From positions 1-7,826 of the forward strand of contig CABUVH010000092.1 in the NCBI GenBank assembly GCA_902494935.1: 7,826 bases of DNA, given 5' to 3'. This DNA comes from an uncultured Collinsella sp. (GTDB lineage Bacteria > Actinomycetota > Coriobacteriia > Coriobacteriales > Coriobacteriaceae). Shown here one piece after another: positions 1 to 5,589 of the stretch. The notes under the pieces were generated by a model. That model did no database searches. It had not been told where the DNA came from and saw only the letters and a list, made by a program, of their open reading frames with translations. The stretch's first letter is position 1. Each line of letters starts with the position of its first letter. The position numbers and the translations under genes are program-made.

Positions 1-543
1 GGCAATCTGCCACCAGTTGTTGAAGAACAGCAGCGACGGCAGGATGTCGGGGCGCATCTTGGTGAGCATCACGTGGTTGAAGATGGTGCACAGCGCGCAG
101 GTCACGAACACTACCGTTACCACGGCAGGGACCAGGCGACGGATGCGGCGAATCCAGAAGCTCTTAAGGTCGATGCGGCCGGTCTTAGCGACTTCGTTGA
201 GCAGCAAACGCGTGATCAGATAGCCCGAAAGCACAAAGAAGATCGTGACGCCGAGCAGGCCGCCCTGAGCCCACGTGAGGTTGAGGTGATAGAGCACCAC
301 CGCGACGACGGCGAGCGTACGCAGACCGTCGAGTGCAGGGATGTAGCGGGACTTGGGGCGAGCAGGCGTCTGCTCCGCGGCGGGAGTGTTGGCGCGGCCC
401 GCGTTGTTGGCAGAAGCGCGATGGGGGCTCGCGGTGCGTCGCGGTTCGTTGACACGGCGTTCGCCCTTCACGCGTTCGTGCGGCGCCGGCTCGTTGCCCG
501 TGCGGCGTCGACCGCGCGAGCCCGATTGCGAGAGTTGTTCCAT
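1..543 (-). CDS. Acyltransferase-3 family membrane protein (OatA-like), N-terminal 181 residues, cut by window edge
   Basis: The reverse strand is open from an ATG at 543 to the left edge, giving 181 residues with no stop, so the C-terminal part lies outside the window. An in-frame TGA three codons upstream (minus strand) fixes the start at or after 543. A GGAT about 9 bases upstream is a weak ribosome site. Residues 1-66 are hydrophilic, rich in Arg, Ala and Pro, and probably cytoplasmic. From residue 67 the acyltransferase-3 core begins: YIPALDGLRTLAVVAVVLYH (67-86, first membrane segment with the family's conserved His86), GVTIFFVLSGYLIT (98-111), FWIRRIRRLVPA (129-140), and a further membrane segment at about 141-156. 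Family members (OatA, OpgC, NodX and relatives) move acetyl or succinyl groups onto exported polysaccharides or peptidoglycan at the cytoplasmic membrane. The exact substrate cannot be told here. Any extracellular SGNH domain, as in OatA, would lie beyond the window. Confidence 0.9.
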   Translation of the reverse strand, partial: MEQLSQSGSRGRRRTGNEPAPHERVKGERRVNEPRRTASPHRASANNAGRANTPAAEQTPARPKSRYIPALDGLRTLAVVAVVLYHLNLTWAQGGLLGVTIFFVLSGYLITRLLLNEVAKTGRIDLKSFWIRRIRRLVPAVVTVVFVTCALCTIFNHVMLTKMRPDILPSLLFFNNWWQIA

Positions 544-637
544 AAAACATCATCCAATGACGAGAATAATCAGCACGCCTTCATTGTAGCTGCCTGCTCC
601 TGTGAATGCTTGCTGCTGGCGCAAGCTCAAGCACGCG

Positions 638-666
638 TCCACATCAAAGTGAACTAAAGTTATAGG
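638..666 (+). promoter_or_regulatory. Weak candidate sigma-70-type promoter for the ribokinase operon
   Basis: TCCACA at 638-643 (4 of 6 to TTGACA) and TATAGG at 661-666 (4 of 6 to TATAAT) are separated by 17 bases, about 65 bases before the ribokinase start. The 187-base gap between the divergent acyltransferase and ribokinase genes must hold promoters for both. I saw a TACAAT on the reverse strand (588 to 583) but no -35 at a good distance for it. Confidence 0.3.
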
Positions 667-730
667 GGGTGCGAGAGCGCACGATCGACGGCCGGCGGTG
701 GGCACAAAGCCTAAAGACGAGGAGGTTTCC

Positions 731-1693
731 ATGGCGGATCACAGCATCGTTGCGGTGTTCGGCAGCATGAACATGGACCTTTCGGTGGCGTGCGAGCGCA
801 TGCCGCGCGCGGGCGAGACCGTCGGCGGCAGCGGTTTTATCACCAACGCCGGCGGCAAAGGCGCCAACCAGGCCGTAGCTGCCGCGCGCATGGGCGCGCG
901 CACGCATATGATCGGCGCGGTCGGCTGTGACGCATTTGGCATGTCGCTCGTGGCGGGGCTCCAAGATACTGGCGTGAACTGTGACTTTGTGGCGCGTCGC
1001 GATGATGTGGAGACGGGAACGGCGACCATCATTCGCTGTGAGGGCGACAACCGCATCGTGCTGTCGCCGGGAGCCAATCATGCGCTTACGGGCGAGGACG
1101 TTGCCCGCGCGCTGAGGCGTCTGGTGGCCGATGAGCTCGACGGCGACGCCAGCGAGATTGCCCCGGCTGCCGGAAGCGTCTTTATCGCCCAGGGCGAATG
1201 TGACCTTGCGGCGACGGCCGAGGCGCTTGTTTGCGCTCACGAGCTGGGGTTCTATACGGTCTTTAATCCAGCGCCCGCCTGCGAGCTGCCTGCGGAGGTC
1301 TGGCCTGCGGTCGACCTGGTCTGTCCCAACGAGACCGAGTGCCAGGTTCTGACGGGCATTCTGCCCACGGATGATGTGAGTTGCGTCGCCGCGCTCAATG
1401 CGCTGCTCGACAAGGGCGCCGGCGCCGCGGTCATCACGCTGGGCGGTGCCGGCTCGGTTACGCTCGGCGATGGCGGTGAGCTGCTGCGCATGCCGGCACT
1501 TTCGAGTGCGGTAGTCGATACCACGGCCGCCGGCGATACGTTTATCGGCGCGTTGGCGGCGGCTCGCCTAGAGGGCTTGCCGCTCTTTGAGTGCATGGCT
1601 GCGGGTGCTCGCGCCTCGGCAGTGACGGTGTCGCGCCTGGGCGCTCAGCAATCGATTCCCACGCGCGCCGAAGTTGAACATTGGTTTGGTTAA
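731..1693 (+). CDS. rbsK: Ribokinase (PfkB carbohydrate kinase family)
   Basis: A 320-residue protein of normal ribokinase length, expected to phosphorylate D-ribose to ribose-5-phosphate with ATP in the cytoplasm. Both PfkB signatures are present. GSMNMDL is at 11-17, followed by the glycine-rich GGKGANQAVAAARMG (41-55). The C-terminal signature DTTAAGDTFIGAL (263-275) has the anion-hole AAGD and catalytic Asp269. NPAP (179-182), PNETE (199-203) and ITLGGAGS (235-242) are further ribokinase-type blocks, and the end (GAQQSIPTRAEVE, 304-316) matches the RbsK C-terminus. An ATG 33 bases upstream (698) is in frame, but the ATG at 731 has a strong GAGGAGG five bases before it and yields the usual N-terminus, so 731 is chosen. 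The nucleoside hydrolase gene starts 30 bases after the stop, so the two are probably co-transcribed. A related PfkB sugar or nucleoside kinase remains possible, but the motif set favours ribose. Confidence 0.9.
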   Translation: MADHSIVAVFGSMNMDLSVACERMPRAGETVGGSGFITNAGGKGANQAVAAARMGARTHMIGAVGCDAFGMSLVAGLQDTGVNCDFVARRDDVETGTATIIRCEGDNRIVLSPGANHALTGEDVARALRRLVADELDGDASEIAPAAGSVFIAQGECDLAATAEALVCAHELGFYTVFNPAPACELPAEVWPAVDLVCPNETECQVLTGILPTDDVSCVAALNALLDKGAGAAVITLGGAGSVTLGDGGELLRMPALSSAVVDTTAAGDTFIGALAAARLEGLPLFECMAAGARASAVTVSRLGAQQSIPTRAEVEHWFG

Positions 1694-1723
1694 ACGATAA
1701 AGACGGAGAAGCGGAGTAGAACA

Positions 1724-2698
1724 ATGGCAATCAAGAAGCTGATCCTTGATCTGGATATGGGAGTGGACGATGCGATGGCGCTGGCCTATGCCATCGCGAG
1801 CCCCGAGGTGGAGCTCGTGGGCATCGCCACGTGCTTTGGCAACGTGCGCGTCGAGCAATCGGCGCACAATTGCCTGGCGGTGCTCGATCTGCTGGGTCGC
1901 CCCGAGGTTCCGGTGTACCTGGGTGCCGACCGTCCTCTGCAGGCGACTGAGCCCTATACGCCGCCGGCGTCCACCGCGCTCATTCACGGCAAGAACGGCA
2001 TCGGCGGCGCGAGCGTGCCCGCGTCGCCCTACGAGCCGGTGGGGGCGACCTCGGCCGACGGCAACGCTGCGGTCGATTATCTGATCGATGCCGCGCGCAC
2101 CTATGGTCCCGATCTGGTCTACGTAGCGACTGGCCCGCTCTCCAACCTGGCGCTCGCCCTGGAGCGCGATGCGGCGGCGATGATGTCCATCGGCCGCGTG
2201 GTCGTGATGGGCGGCGCCCTTACCGTGCCCGGTAACGTGAGCGCGGGCGCCGAGGCCAATATGGCGAGCGACCCCGAGGCAGCCGACGCGGTGCTGCGCT
2301 CGGGCCGCAAGCTCACCATGGTGGGTCTGGACGTGACGCATCGCGTGGTGCTCACACGCCGCGACATTGCCGGCTGGACGGGCTCGGGCACTATGGCTGG
2401 CTGCGCGTTTGCGAGCATGGTCGAGCACTACATTGGTTCGTACGAAATGAACGCGCCCTACCTGGGCGGCTGCGCGCTGCATGATCCGCTGGCGGTTGCC
2501 GTGGCGATCGACCCCACGCTCGTAGGTGCGCTCGGCTGCAACCTGCGTGTTGATCTGCTGGGCGAGTACCGCGGCCGCACCATCTGCGATGAGCGCCGCC
2601 TGTCCGATCCGGACAAGAGCGCGCTTGTGGCGCTGACCGTGGATGCTCCGCGCTTCCTGTCCGAGTTCAAGACACGTATGGCCCGTGTCTTGGGCTAA
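1724..2698 (+). CDS. Inosine-uridine-preferring nucleoside hydrolase family protein
   Basis: A 324-residue protein, the usual length for the family, which hydrolyses the N-glycosidic bond of ribonucleosides to free base plus ribose using a tightly bound calcium ion. The N-terminal metal-binding motif appears as DLDMGVDDAMAL (9-20), against the usual DTDPGxDDAxAL. The aspartates (9, 11, 15, 16) are kept but the Thr after the first Asp is Leu10. HGKNGIGG (88-95), ATGPLSNLALAL (135-146), GGALTVPGNVSAGAEANMASDPEAA (163-187, blocks GGAL, GN, AE-N and DPEAA) and ALHDPLAV (251-258, with the late calcium Asp254) follow in family order. GGAG lies 7 bases before the ATG. Placed 30 bases after ribokinase, it would supply the ribose that kinase uses. 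Base preference (purine, pyrimidine or both) cannot be read from sequence. No transporter for nucleosides is in the window. Confidence 0.92.
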   Translation: MAIKKLILDLDMGVDDAMALAYAIASPEVELVGIATCFGNVRVEQSAHNCLAVLDLLGRPEVPVYLGADRPLQATEPYTPPASTALIHGKNGIGGASVPASPYEPVGATSADGNAAVDYLIDAARTYGPDLVYVATGPLSNLALALERDAAAMMSIGRVVVMGGALTVPGNVSAGAEANMASDPEAADAVLRSGRKLTMVGLDVTHRVVLTRRDIAGWTGSGTMAGCAFASMVEHYIGSYEMNAPYLGGCALHDPLAVAVAIDPTLVGALGCNLRVDLLGEYRGRTICDERRLSDPDKSALVALTVDAPRFLSEFKTRMARVLG

Positions 2699-2725
2699 GT
2701 TGTCTTTTTGGGACGGGGCTTTTTT
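2681..2725 (+). terminator. Weak candidate terminator of the ribokinase-nucleoside hydrolase operon
   Basis: GCCCGT (2681-2686, inside the last codons of the hydrolase gene) can pair with ACGGGGC (2713-2719) with one bulged G, and six T follow (2720-2725). The loop is long (26 bases) and the stem short, so this is only a possible intrinsic terminator. The downstream strand of this stem is also the upstream arm of the larger hairpin at 2707-2778, so the two folds compete. Confidence 0.3.
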
Positions 2726-2778
2726 GACTGGTATGATTGGTGCGACCATTCGAACCAGCTAAAAGAGCCCGTCCCAAA
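2707..2778 (+). repeat. Long imperfect inverted repeat (72-base hairpin) before luxS
   Basis: TTTGGGACGGG (2707-2717) is the exact reverse complement of CCCGTCCCAAA (2768-2778). Inside it, 2719-2732 pairs with 2754-2767 with two G-U pairs and one mismatch, leaving one bulged G (2718). The 21-base apex itself contains TGGT-GCG-ACCA (2738-2748). The whole hydrolase-luxS gap is thus mostly one hairpin. It is not followed by a T-run on either strand, so it is not a textbook terminator. It may be a leader structure of luxS or an intergenic palindrome family. Confidence 0.65.
2708..2737 (+). promoter_or_regulatory. Candidate luxS promoter with extended -10
   Basis: TTGGGA (2708-2713, 4 of 6) and TATGAT (2732-2737, 5 of 6) are 18 bases apart. 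The -10 is preceded by TGG, giving the extended TGN form. The predicted start near 2744 would leave a leader of about 57 bases before luxS. The elements overlap the upstream arm and apex of the 2707-2778 inverted repeat. Confidence 0.45.
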
Positions 2779-2800
2779 TTGACTACCGAGAGGATCTGCC

Positions 2801-3289
2801 ATGGAGCGCATCGCGAGCTTTTCCGTTGACCATCTGCTGCTTGAGCCCGGCGTGTATGTGAGCCGCATCGACCGCGATCCGGCGACCGGCGCCGCCGTCA
2901 CCACCTTTGACCTGCGCCTGACCACACCCAATAAGGAGCCGGTCATGAACACGGCCGAGTGCCACACCATCGAGCACCTGGGCGCGACGTTCCTTCGCAA
3001 TCATGTCGAGTGGTCGAGCCGCATTGTCTACTTTGGCCCCATGGGCTGCCGCACGGGCTTTTACCTGGTTGTCTTTGGCGAGCTGACGAGCGAGAAGATC
3101 TTGCCGCTCGTCCGCGAGCTGTTTGAGTTTGTCGCCGGCTTCGAGGGCGATGTCCCCGGTGCCGCTCCCGAGGAGTGCGGTAACTACCTGGACCAGAACC
3201 TCCCCATGGCCAACTGGCTCGCACGCCGTTACCTCGACCGCGACCTGGCCGATATCGACGAGAAGCACCTGCACTATCAGCAGGCGTAA
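2801..3289 (+). CDS. luxS: S-ribosylhomocysteine lyase LuxS
   Basis: A 162-residue protein, standard LuxS length, that cleaves S-ribosylhomocysteine to homocysteine and DPD, the precursor of autoinducer-2. It acts in the cytoplasm in the activated methyl cycle. The metal site is complete: HTIEH (55-59) gives zinc ligands His55 and His59 with catalytic Glu58, and ECGNY (125-129) gives the third ligand Cys126. The catalytic Cys83 sits in GPMGCRTGFY (79-88). The N-terminus (SFSVDHLLLEPGVYVSR, 6-22) is typical of the family. GAGAGGA ends 6 bases before the ATG. The gene stands alone between its own candidate promoter and a strong terminator. No pfs (SAH nucleosidase) or methionine gene is adjacent, so the enzyme making its substrate must be encoded elsewhere. 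Confidence 0.97.
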   Translation: MERIASFSVDHLLLEPGVYVSRIDRDPATGAAVTTFDLRLTTPNKEPVMNTAECHTIEHLGATFLRNHVEWSSRIVYFGPMGCRTGFYLVVFGELTSEKILPLVRELFEFVAGFEGDVPGAAPEECGNYLDQNLPMANWLARRYLDRDLADIDEKHLHYQQA

Positions 3290-3298
3290 GAGCTTTAT

Positions 3299-3349
3299 CG
3301 CCCAAAACGAGCGCATTGGGCGCCTTCGCTTATGCGGGGGCGCCTTTTT
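3299..3349 (+). terminator. Intrinsic terminator after luxS, with an overlapping alternative stem
   Basis: GGCGCCTTCGC (3319-3329) pairs with GCGGGGGCGCC (3334-3344) over 11 pairs including two G-U pairs, with loop TTAT and then TTTTT (3345-3349). This is a classic intrinsic terminator ending luxS transcription. Just upstream, CGCCCAA (3299-3305) can pair with TTGGGCG (3316-3322). This uses the first four bases of the terminator stem, so the two folds exclude each other. Confidence 0.85.
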
Positions 3350-3398
3350 GTTGATTGGTCGGGACGAGCGTTCAAAATCGCTCATGTTTGTTCTAGAA

Positions 3399-3424
3399 TG
3401 TTCGTATAGTCACATTTACGAACA
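3399..3424 (+). promoter_or_regulatory. Perfect 8-bp inverted repeat (likely operator) over the -10 of the DUF4867 gene
   Basis: TGTTCGTA (3399-3406) is the exact reverse complement of TACGAACA (3417-3424), with a 10-base spacer. The left half overlaps TATAGT (3405-3410), a 5-of-6 match to a -10 box, and the right half runs into the ribosome site, so a bound repressor would cover the transcription start. No convincing -35 is seen 16-18 bases upstream, which would suit an activator-dependent or weak promoter. A smaller palindrome, TTCTAGAA, lies just upstream (3391-3398). The regulator is not in the window. Confidence 0.6.
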
Positions 3425-3433
3425 GGAGTGAAC

Positions 3434-4078
3434 ATGCATATCTACTCTGTCAACGATCCCGAGTTCAAATCCTATGGCAACGTTTGGGATGACGTTTCGT
3501 CCGAGCTTACGTCACCCGTGCTCGAGGCGCTTGCCTCCACGCCCATCCCTGAGGGCAGCAAATACGTGGCGAGCGCGCCCGAGCTCGAGAGCGTCAAGGA
3601 TGCCGATAAGTTGGGCTTCCTCATGTTTGGCGGCCGTCCCTTCCAGCTCGGCTGGTGCAACGGCCACAACACGCGCCTCAACTGCCTGGAGTACCACCGC
3701 GCGAGCGAGTTCAACCTGGGTGCTCGCGATTTTATCCTGCTCGTGGCGCATCGCTGGGAGATCGAGGACGGTAAGCTCGACACCGCGTGCGTCAAGGCGT
3801 TCCGCGTGCCGGCGGGCAAGGTTGTCGAGGTTTTCAACACCACGCTTCACTACACGCCGTGCATGGTCGACGATGGGGGCTTCCAGGTGATGGTGGCGCT
3901 GCCCGCCGGCACCAACGGTCCGCGCCCCGAGGCTGCGGCCGACATGCCCACGGCCGGTGACGCTTACTGCTATTGGAAGGCCGACAAGTGGGTTCTCTGC
4001 CATGCCGACAGCCCCAAGGCTGCCGAGGGCGGCTACGTAGGCCTCATCGGCAAAAATCTCGACATCACCTGCGACTAG
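3434..4078 (+). CDS. DUF4867 family protein (cupin-like, function unknown)
   Basis: A 214-residue soluble protein with no signal peptide or membrane segment. It resembles, from memory, the DUF4867 family of Firmicutes and Coriobacteriia: the opening MHIYSVNDPEFKSYG, the central CNGHNTRLNCLEYHRASEFN (75-94) and VPAGKVVEVFNTTLHYTPC (125-143) are its recognisable blocks. The clustered His79, Glu86, His88, Glu92 and later His139 look like a cupin-type metal site near a PAG turn (126-128), but no reaction is established. The GTG at 3428 is also in frame. The ATG at 3434 is chosen because AGGAG (3424-3428) lies 5 bases before it. An operator-like repeat covers the promoter. The last 19 codons plus stop are part of a duplicated segment: a decayed second copy lies beyond the ATPase gene at 5441-5500. 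Before that insertion the gene may have been the neighbour of the GH1 gene. Confidence 0.8.
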   Translation: MHIYSVNDPEFKSYGNVWDDVSSELTSPVLEALASTPIPEGSKYVASAPELESVKDADKLGFLMFGGRPFQLGWCNGHNTRLNCLEYHRASEFNLGARDFILLVAHRWEIEDGKLDTACVKAFRVPAGKVVEVFNTTLHYTPCMVDDGGFQVMVALPAGTNGPRPEAAADMPTAGDAYCYWKADKWVLCHADSPKAAEGGYVGLIGKNLDITCD

Positions 4079-4085
4079 AATCTTC

Positions 4086-4144
4086 TGTCTCGATCTGTAA
4101 CATCTAGCGGGCTAAATCGTCTCTACTTGTTACAGATTTAGACA
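4086..4144 (+). repeat. Palindrome A1 (ATCTGTAACA hairpin)
   Basis: TGTCTCGATCTGTAACA (4086-4102) pairs with TGTTACAGATTTAGACA (4128-4144): 15 of 17 positions complementary, loop 25 bases. It starts 7 bases after the DUF4867 stop codon and could end or stabilise its transcript, although no T-run follows. Confidence 0.8.
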
Positions 4145-4168
4145 AACCGTAGGGGACAGACCGAACAA

Positions 4169-4223
4169 TCTCAATCTGTAACACCAGGCCCGGTTTTGGC
4201 GGCCTAACTGTTACAGATCGAGA
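4169..4223 (+). repeat. Palindrome A2 (ATCTGTAACA hairpin)
   Basis: TCTCAATCTGTAACA (4169-4183) pairs with TGTTACAGATCGAGA (4209-4223) at 14 of 15 positions, with an inner AGGCC/GGCCT stem. It shares its arms with palindrome A1, so the two may also cross-pair. Confidence 0.8.
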
Positions 4224-4237
4224 CAAACCGCCCCAAA

Positions 4238-4270
4238 CCACCACAAAGGTGCCTGTCCCCTTTGTGGTGG
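4238..4270 (-). terminator. Palindrome A3: perfect 11-bp hairpin just after the ATPase stop, terminator-like
   Basis: CCACCACAAAG (4238-4248) and CTTTGTGGTGG (4260-4270) are exact reverse complements around an 11-base loop, GTGCCTGTCCC. Read leftward it begins 4 bases after the ATPase stop codon, and only TTT follows the stem, so it could terminate that gene weakly. The loop sequence, GGTGCCTGTCCCC with its flanks, resembles REP-type palindromes I recall from many bacteria; this is recollection, not a search. Confidence 0.55.
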
Positions 4271-4274
4271 CTGC

Positions 4275-5381
4275 CTAGAGTTGGCTGCGCAGATAGTCAG
4301 CCATATATGGAACGGCGAAACGCACGTAACCGCGGCGCGCCTGTTCGATTACGCCGGCGTCGATGAGGCGCCTGCGATACTTTTGCGCATAGTCGGGTGT
4401 GACTGACATACGTTTCGCTACATCGGAAATGCGCGAAACGGCGTCTTCGTCATCAGTCATTGCGTCGAGAAACGCGACGTCTTGGTCCGATAGCGCGGCG
4501 AGCGTCGTTTCACAAACATCGTTTTCGAAATCGGCTTTTGACGCTTCGATAGCTCCGTCGACTTGCTCTGGCGTTACGTGTTCTCCTGTCTTGCAGCGAT
4601 TGCCGATGTTATAGCCGATGAGCTGCAGCATATAGGGCGAGCCTTGGGTTGCGCGAGCGGCACGGAGGCGAAGATCGCCTGGAATATCAAGGTCGAGCTC
4701 TTCGAAAGCCCGCTGATAATAGGCATCGACATCTCCGACTGAAAGCGGTTCGAGCGTGACCTTGCGAGCGCGGTTGAGAAATGTCAGTACGCGGTCATTG
4801 AGCGTTGCACAGACGGCTCCCGGGAGACCTGCCATAACAAGCGCGACGTTGAGTCCCTCACCGACCAGCTCTTGATAGGCGGTGACGAGCTGTCTAATCT
4901 CAGGTGAATTAGCTTGGAGCTCATCGATAAGGATGAGGATGCCGTGCCCCTGCTCGGTCAGCTTGCGCGCCAGCTGCGTGAGTTTGAACTGGAAACTCTT
5001 GGTCTCCTGCACATCGCGTGTGAACTCGAGACCGGCTGAGAAGCCGAAGACGCTCAAGCTACCGCCAGAAAGTTTGGGGAGATGACGCTTGCTGACATAA
5101 GGTTCGCCTGCTTCTTGGATTTTTTCAACAATGCGCTCAAGCATATCTTCGGAGGCTACGGTGGGTGTGGCGACAACAAAACCGAGCTTGCGTGCGCGGT
5201 CGGCAAGTTCCCACAGAAGAACCGTCTTGCCGCTGCCTCGCTGGCCGAGCATGAGCATGGCTCGGTCTCGATTGCCCGGCTCCTGCTCAAGACCGGAGAT
5301 GAATGTCGAAATCACGTTCCCGCGACCCACCAGATAGGACGGGCGATTTCCAAATGAGGGGGAGAAGATGGTTTCAGTCAT
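4275..5381 (-). CDS. AAA-family ATPase with C-terminal winged helix (Orc1/Cdc6- or AAA_16-like)
   Basis: A 368-residue soluble ATPase. The N-terminus FSPSFGNRPSYLVGR (6-20) is the lead-in commonly seen in stand-alone actinobacterial ATPases of this type. Walker A is GQRGSGKT (46-53) and Walker B is ILILIDE (148-154, Asp153/Glu154). VALVMAGLPG (179-188) follows at the sensor-1 strand, a lid-type helical domain spans about 215-280, and a winged-helix-like segment (about 295-360, with RISDVAKRMSVTPDYAQKYRRRLIDAGVI at 317-345) ends the chain. No nuclease or protease domain is fused, and the role is unknown; DNA binding through the winged helix is an inference. GGAG lies 6 bases before the ATG. 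The gene points against both neighbours and sits exactly between two ~250-bp direct repeats. Hand-counted 60-base lines (4441, 4501, 4681, 5041) give 48-60% GC, below most sampled neighbour lines (55-70%). These points suggest acquisition by transfer. Confidence 0.85.
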   Translation of the reverse strand: MTETIFSPSFGNRPSYLVGRGNVISTFISGLEQEPGNRDRAMLMLGQRGSGKTVLLWELADRARKLGFVVATPTVASEDMLERIVEKIQEAGEPYVSKRHLPKLSGGSLSVFGFSAGLEFTRDVQETKSFQFKLTQLARKLTEQGHGILILIDELQANSPEIRQLVTAYQELVGEGLNVALVMAGLPGAVCATLNDRVLTFLNRARKVTLEPLSVGDVDAYYQRAFEELDLDIPGDLRLRAARATQGSPYMLQLIGYNIGNRCKTGEHVTPEQVDGAIEASKADFENDVCETTLAALSDQDVAFLDAMTDDEDAVSRISDVAKRMSVTPDYAQKYRRRLIDAGVIEQARRGYVRFAVPYMADYLRSQL

Positions 5382-5404
5382 AAGTCTCCTTTCCTTTTTT
5401 TCCT

Positions 5405-5433
5405 ATTTTTTCCTTTCTTTCCTATTCAGTCAA
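5405..5433 (-). promoter_or_regulatory. Candidate promoter of the AAA ATPase gene
   Basis: On the reverse strand TTGACT (5433 to 5428, 5 of 6 to TTGACA) is followed after 17 bases by AAAAAT (5410 to 5405, 4 of 6 to TATAAT). The leader to the ATG at 5381 is an almost pure A/G tract with four AGGAAA-type units ending in the GGAG ribosome site. The promoter lies wholly between the repeat copy and the gene, so the ATPase cassette carries its own promoter. Confidence 0.5.
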
Positions 5434-5440
5434 ATGAATT

Positions 5441-5500
5441 GCTGAGCGAAGGCGGTTACGTAGGCCTCGTCGGCAAAACCTCGACATCACCTGCGACTAG
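5441..5500 (+). pseudogene. Frameshifted remnant of the DUF4867 C-terminus (last 19 codons plus stop)
   Basis: This stretch aligns with 4019-4078, codons 196-214 plus stop of the DUF4867 gene. It has about five substitutions, one extra base near the start (GCTGAGC against GCTGCC) and one base lost in the A-run (GGCAAAACC against GGCAAAAATC). The original reading frame is broken, but the terminal CTC GAC ATC ACC TGC GAC TAG is intact. No start codon or upstream coding part precedes it. It is a relic that marks how the ATPase region arose. Confidence 0.85.
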
Positions 5501-5507
5501 AATCTTC

Positions 5508-5566
5508 TGTCTCGATCTGTAACATCTAGCGGGCTAAATCGTCTCTACTTGTTACAGATTTAGACA
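5508..5566 (+). repeat. Palindrome B1 (identical to A1)
   Basis: Identical in sequence to 4086-4144, including both arms and the loop. It follows the relic DUF4867 stop codon at the same 7-base distance. Confidence 0.8.
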
Positions 5567-5589
5567 AACCGCAGGGGCTGCCCGAAAGA

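Larger units (their letters stand above)
4019..4270 (+). repeat. Left copy (252 bp) of a direct repeat flanking the AAA ATPase gene
   Basis: This segment starts at codon 196 of the DUF4867 gene and ends 4 bases before the ATPase stop codon. It matches 5441-5691 in the same orientation. Positions 4079-4149 are identical to 5501-5571 (71 bases), and about 70 bases from 4190 to 4260 are identical to their counterparts. The first 60 bases and a stretch around 4150-4188 differ at scattered positions, with small compensating indels, giving roughly 90% or better overall by eye. It contains three palindromes, listed separately. Alignment breaks cleanly at both ends, so the boundaries are real to within a few bases. 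Confidence 0.93.

Noticed and set aside
73..657. Forward open frame of 194 codons at the left end
   Set aside because: Its opposite strand encodes the acyltransferase-3 core with conserved motifs. The forward product has no recognisable features.
544..730. Riboswitch or leader RNA before ribokinase
   Set aside because: No strong stem or known riboswitch core was seen in the 187-base gap; only weak promoter-like hexamers.
1568..2749. Long open frame (393 codons) on the reverse strand opposite the nucleoside hydrolase
   Set aside because: His/Arg/Ala-rich composition without motifs, and fully antisense to a well-supported enzyme gene.
3399..3424. LexA (SOS) box upstream of DUF4867
   Set aside because: The half-sites are TGTTCGTA and TACGAACA with 10 bases between, in the opposite order and spacing from the actinobacterial GAAC-N4-GTTC SOS box.
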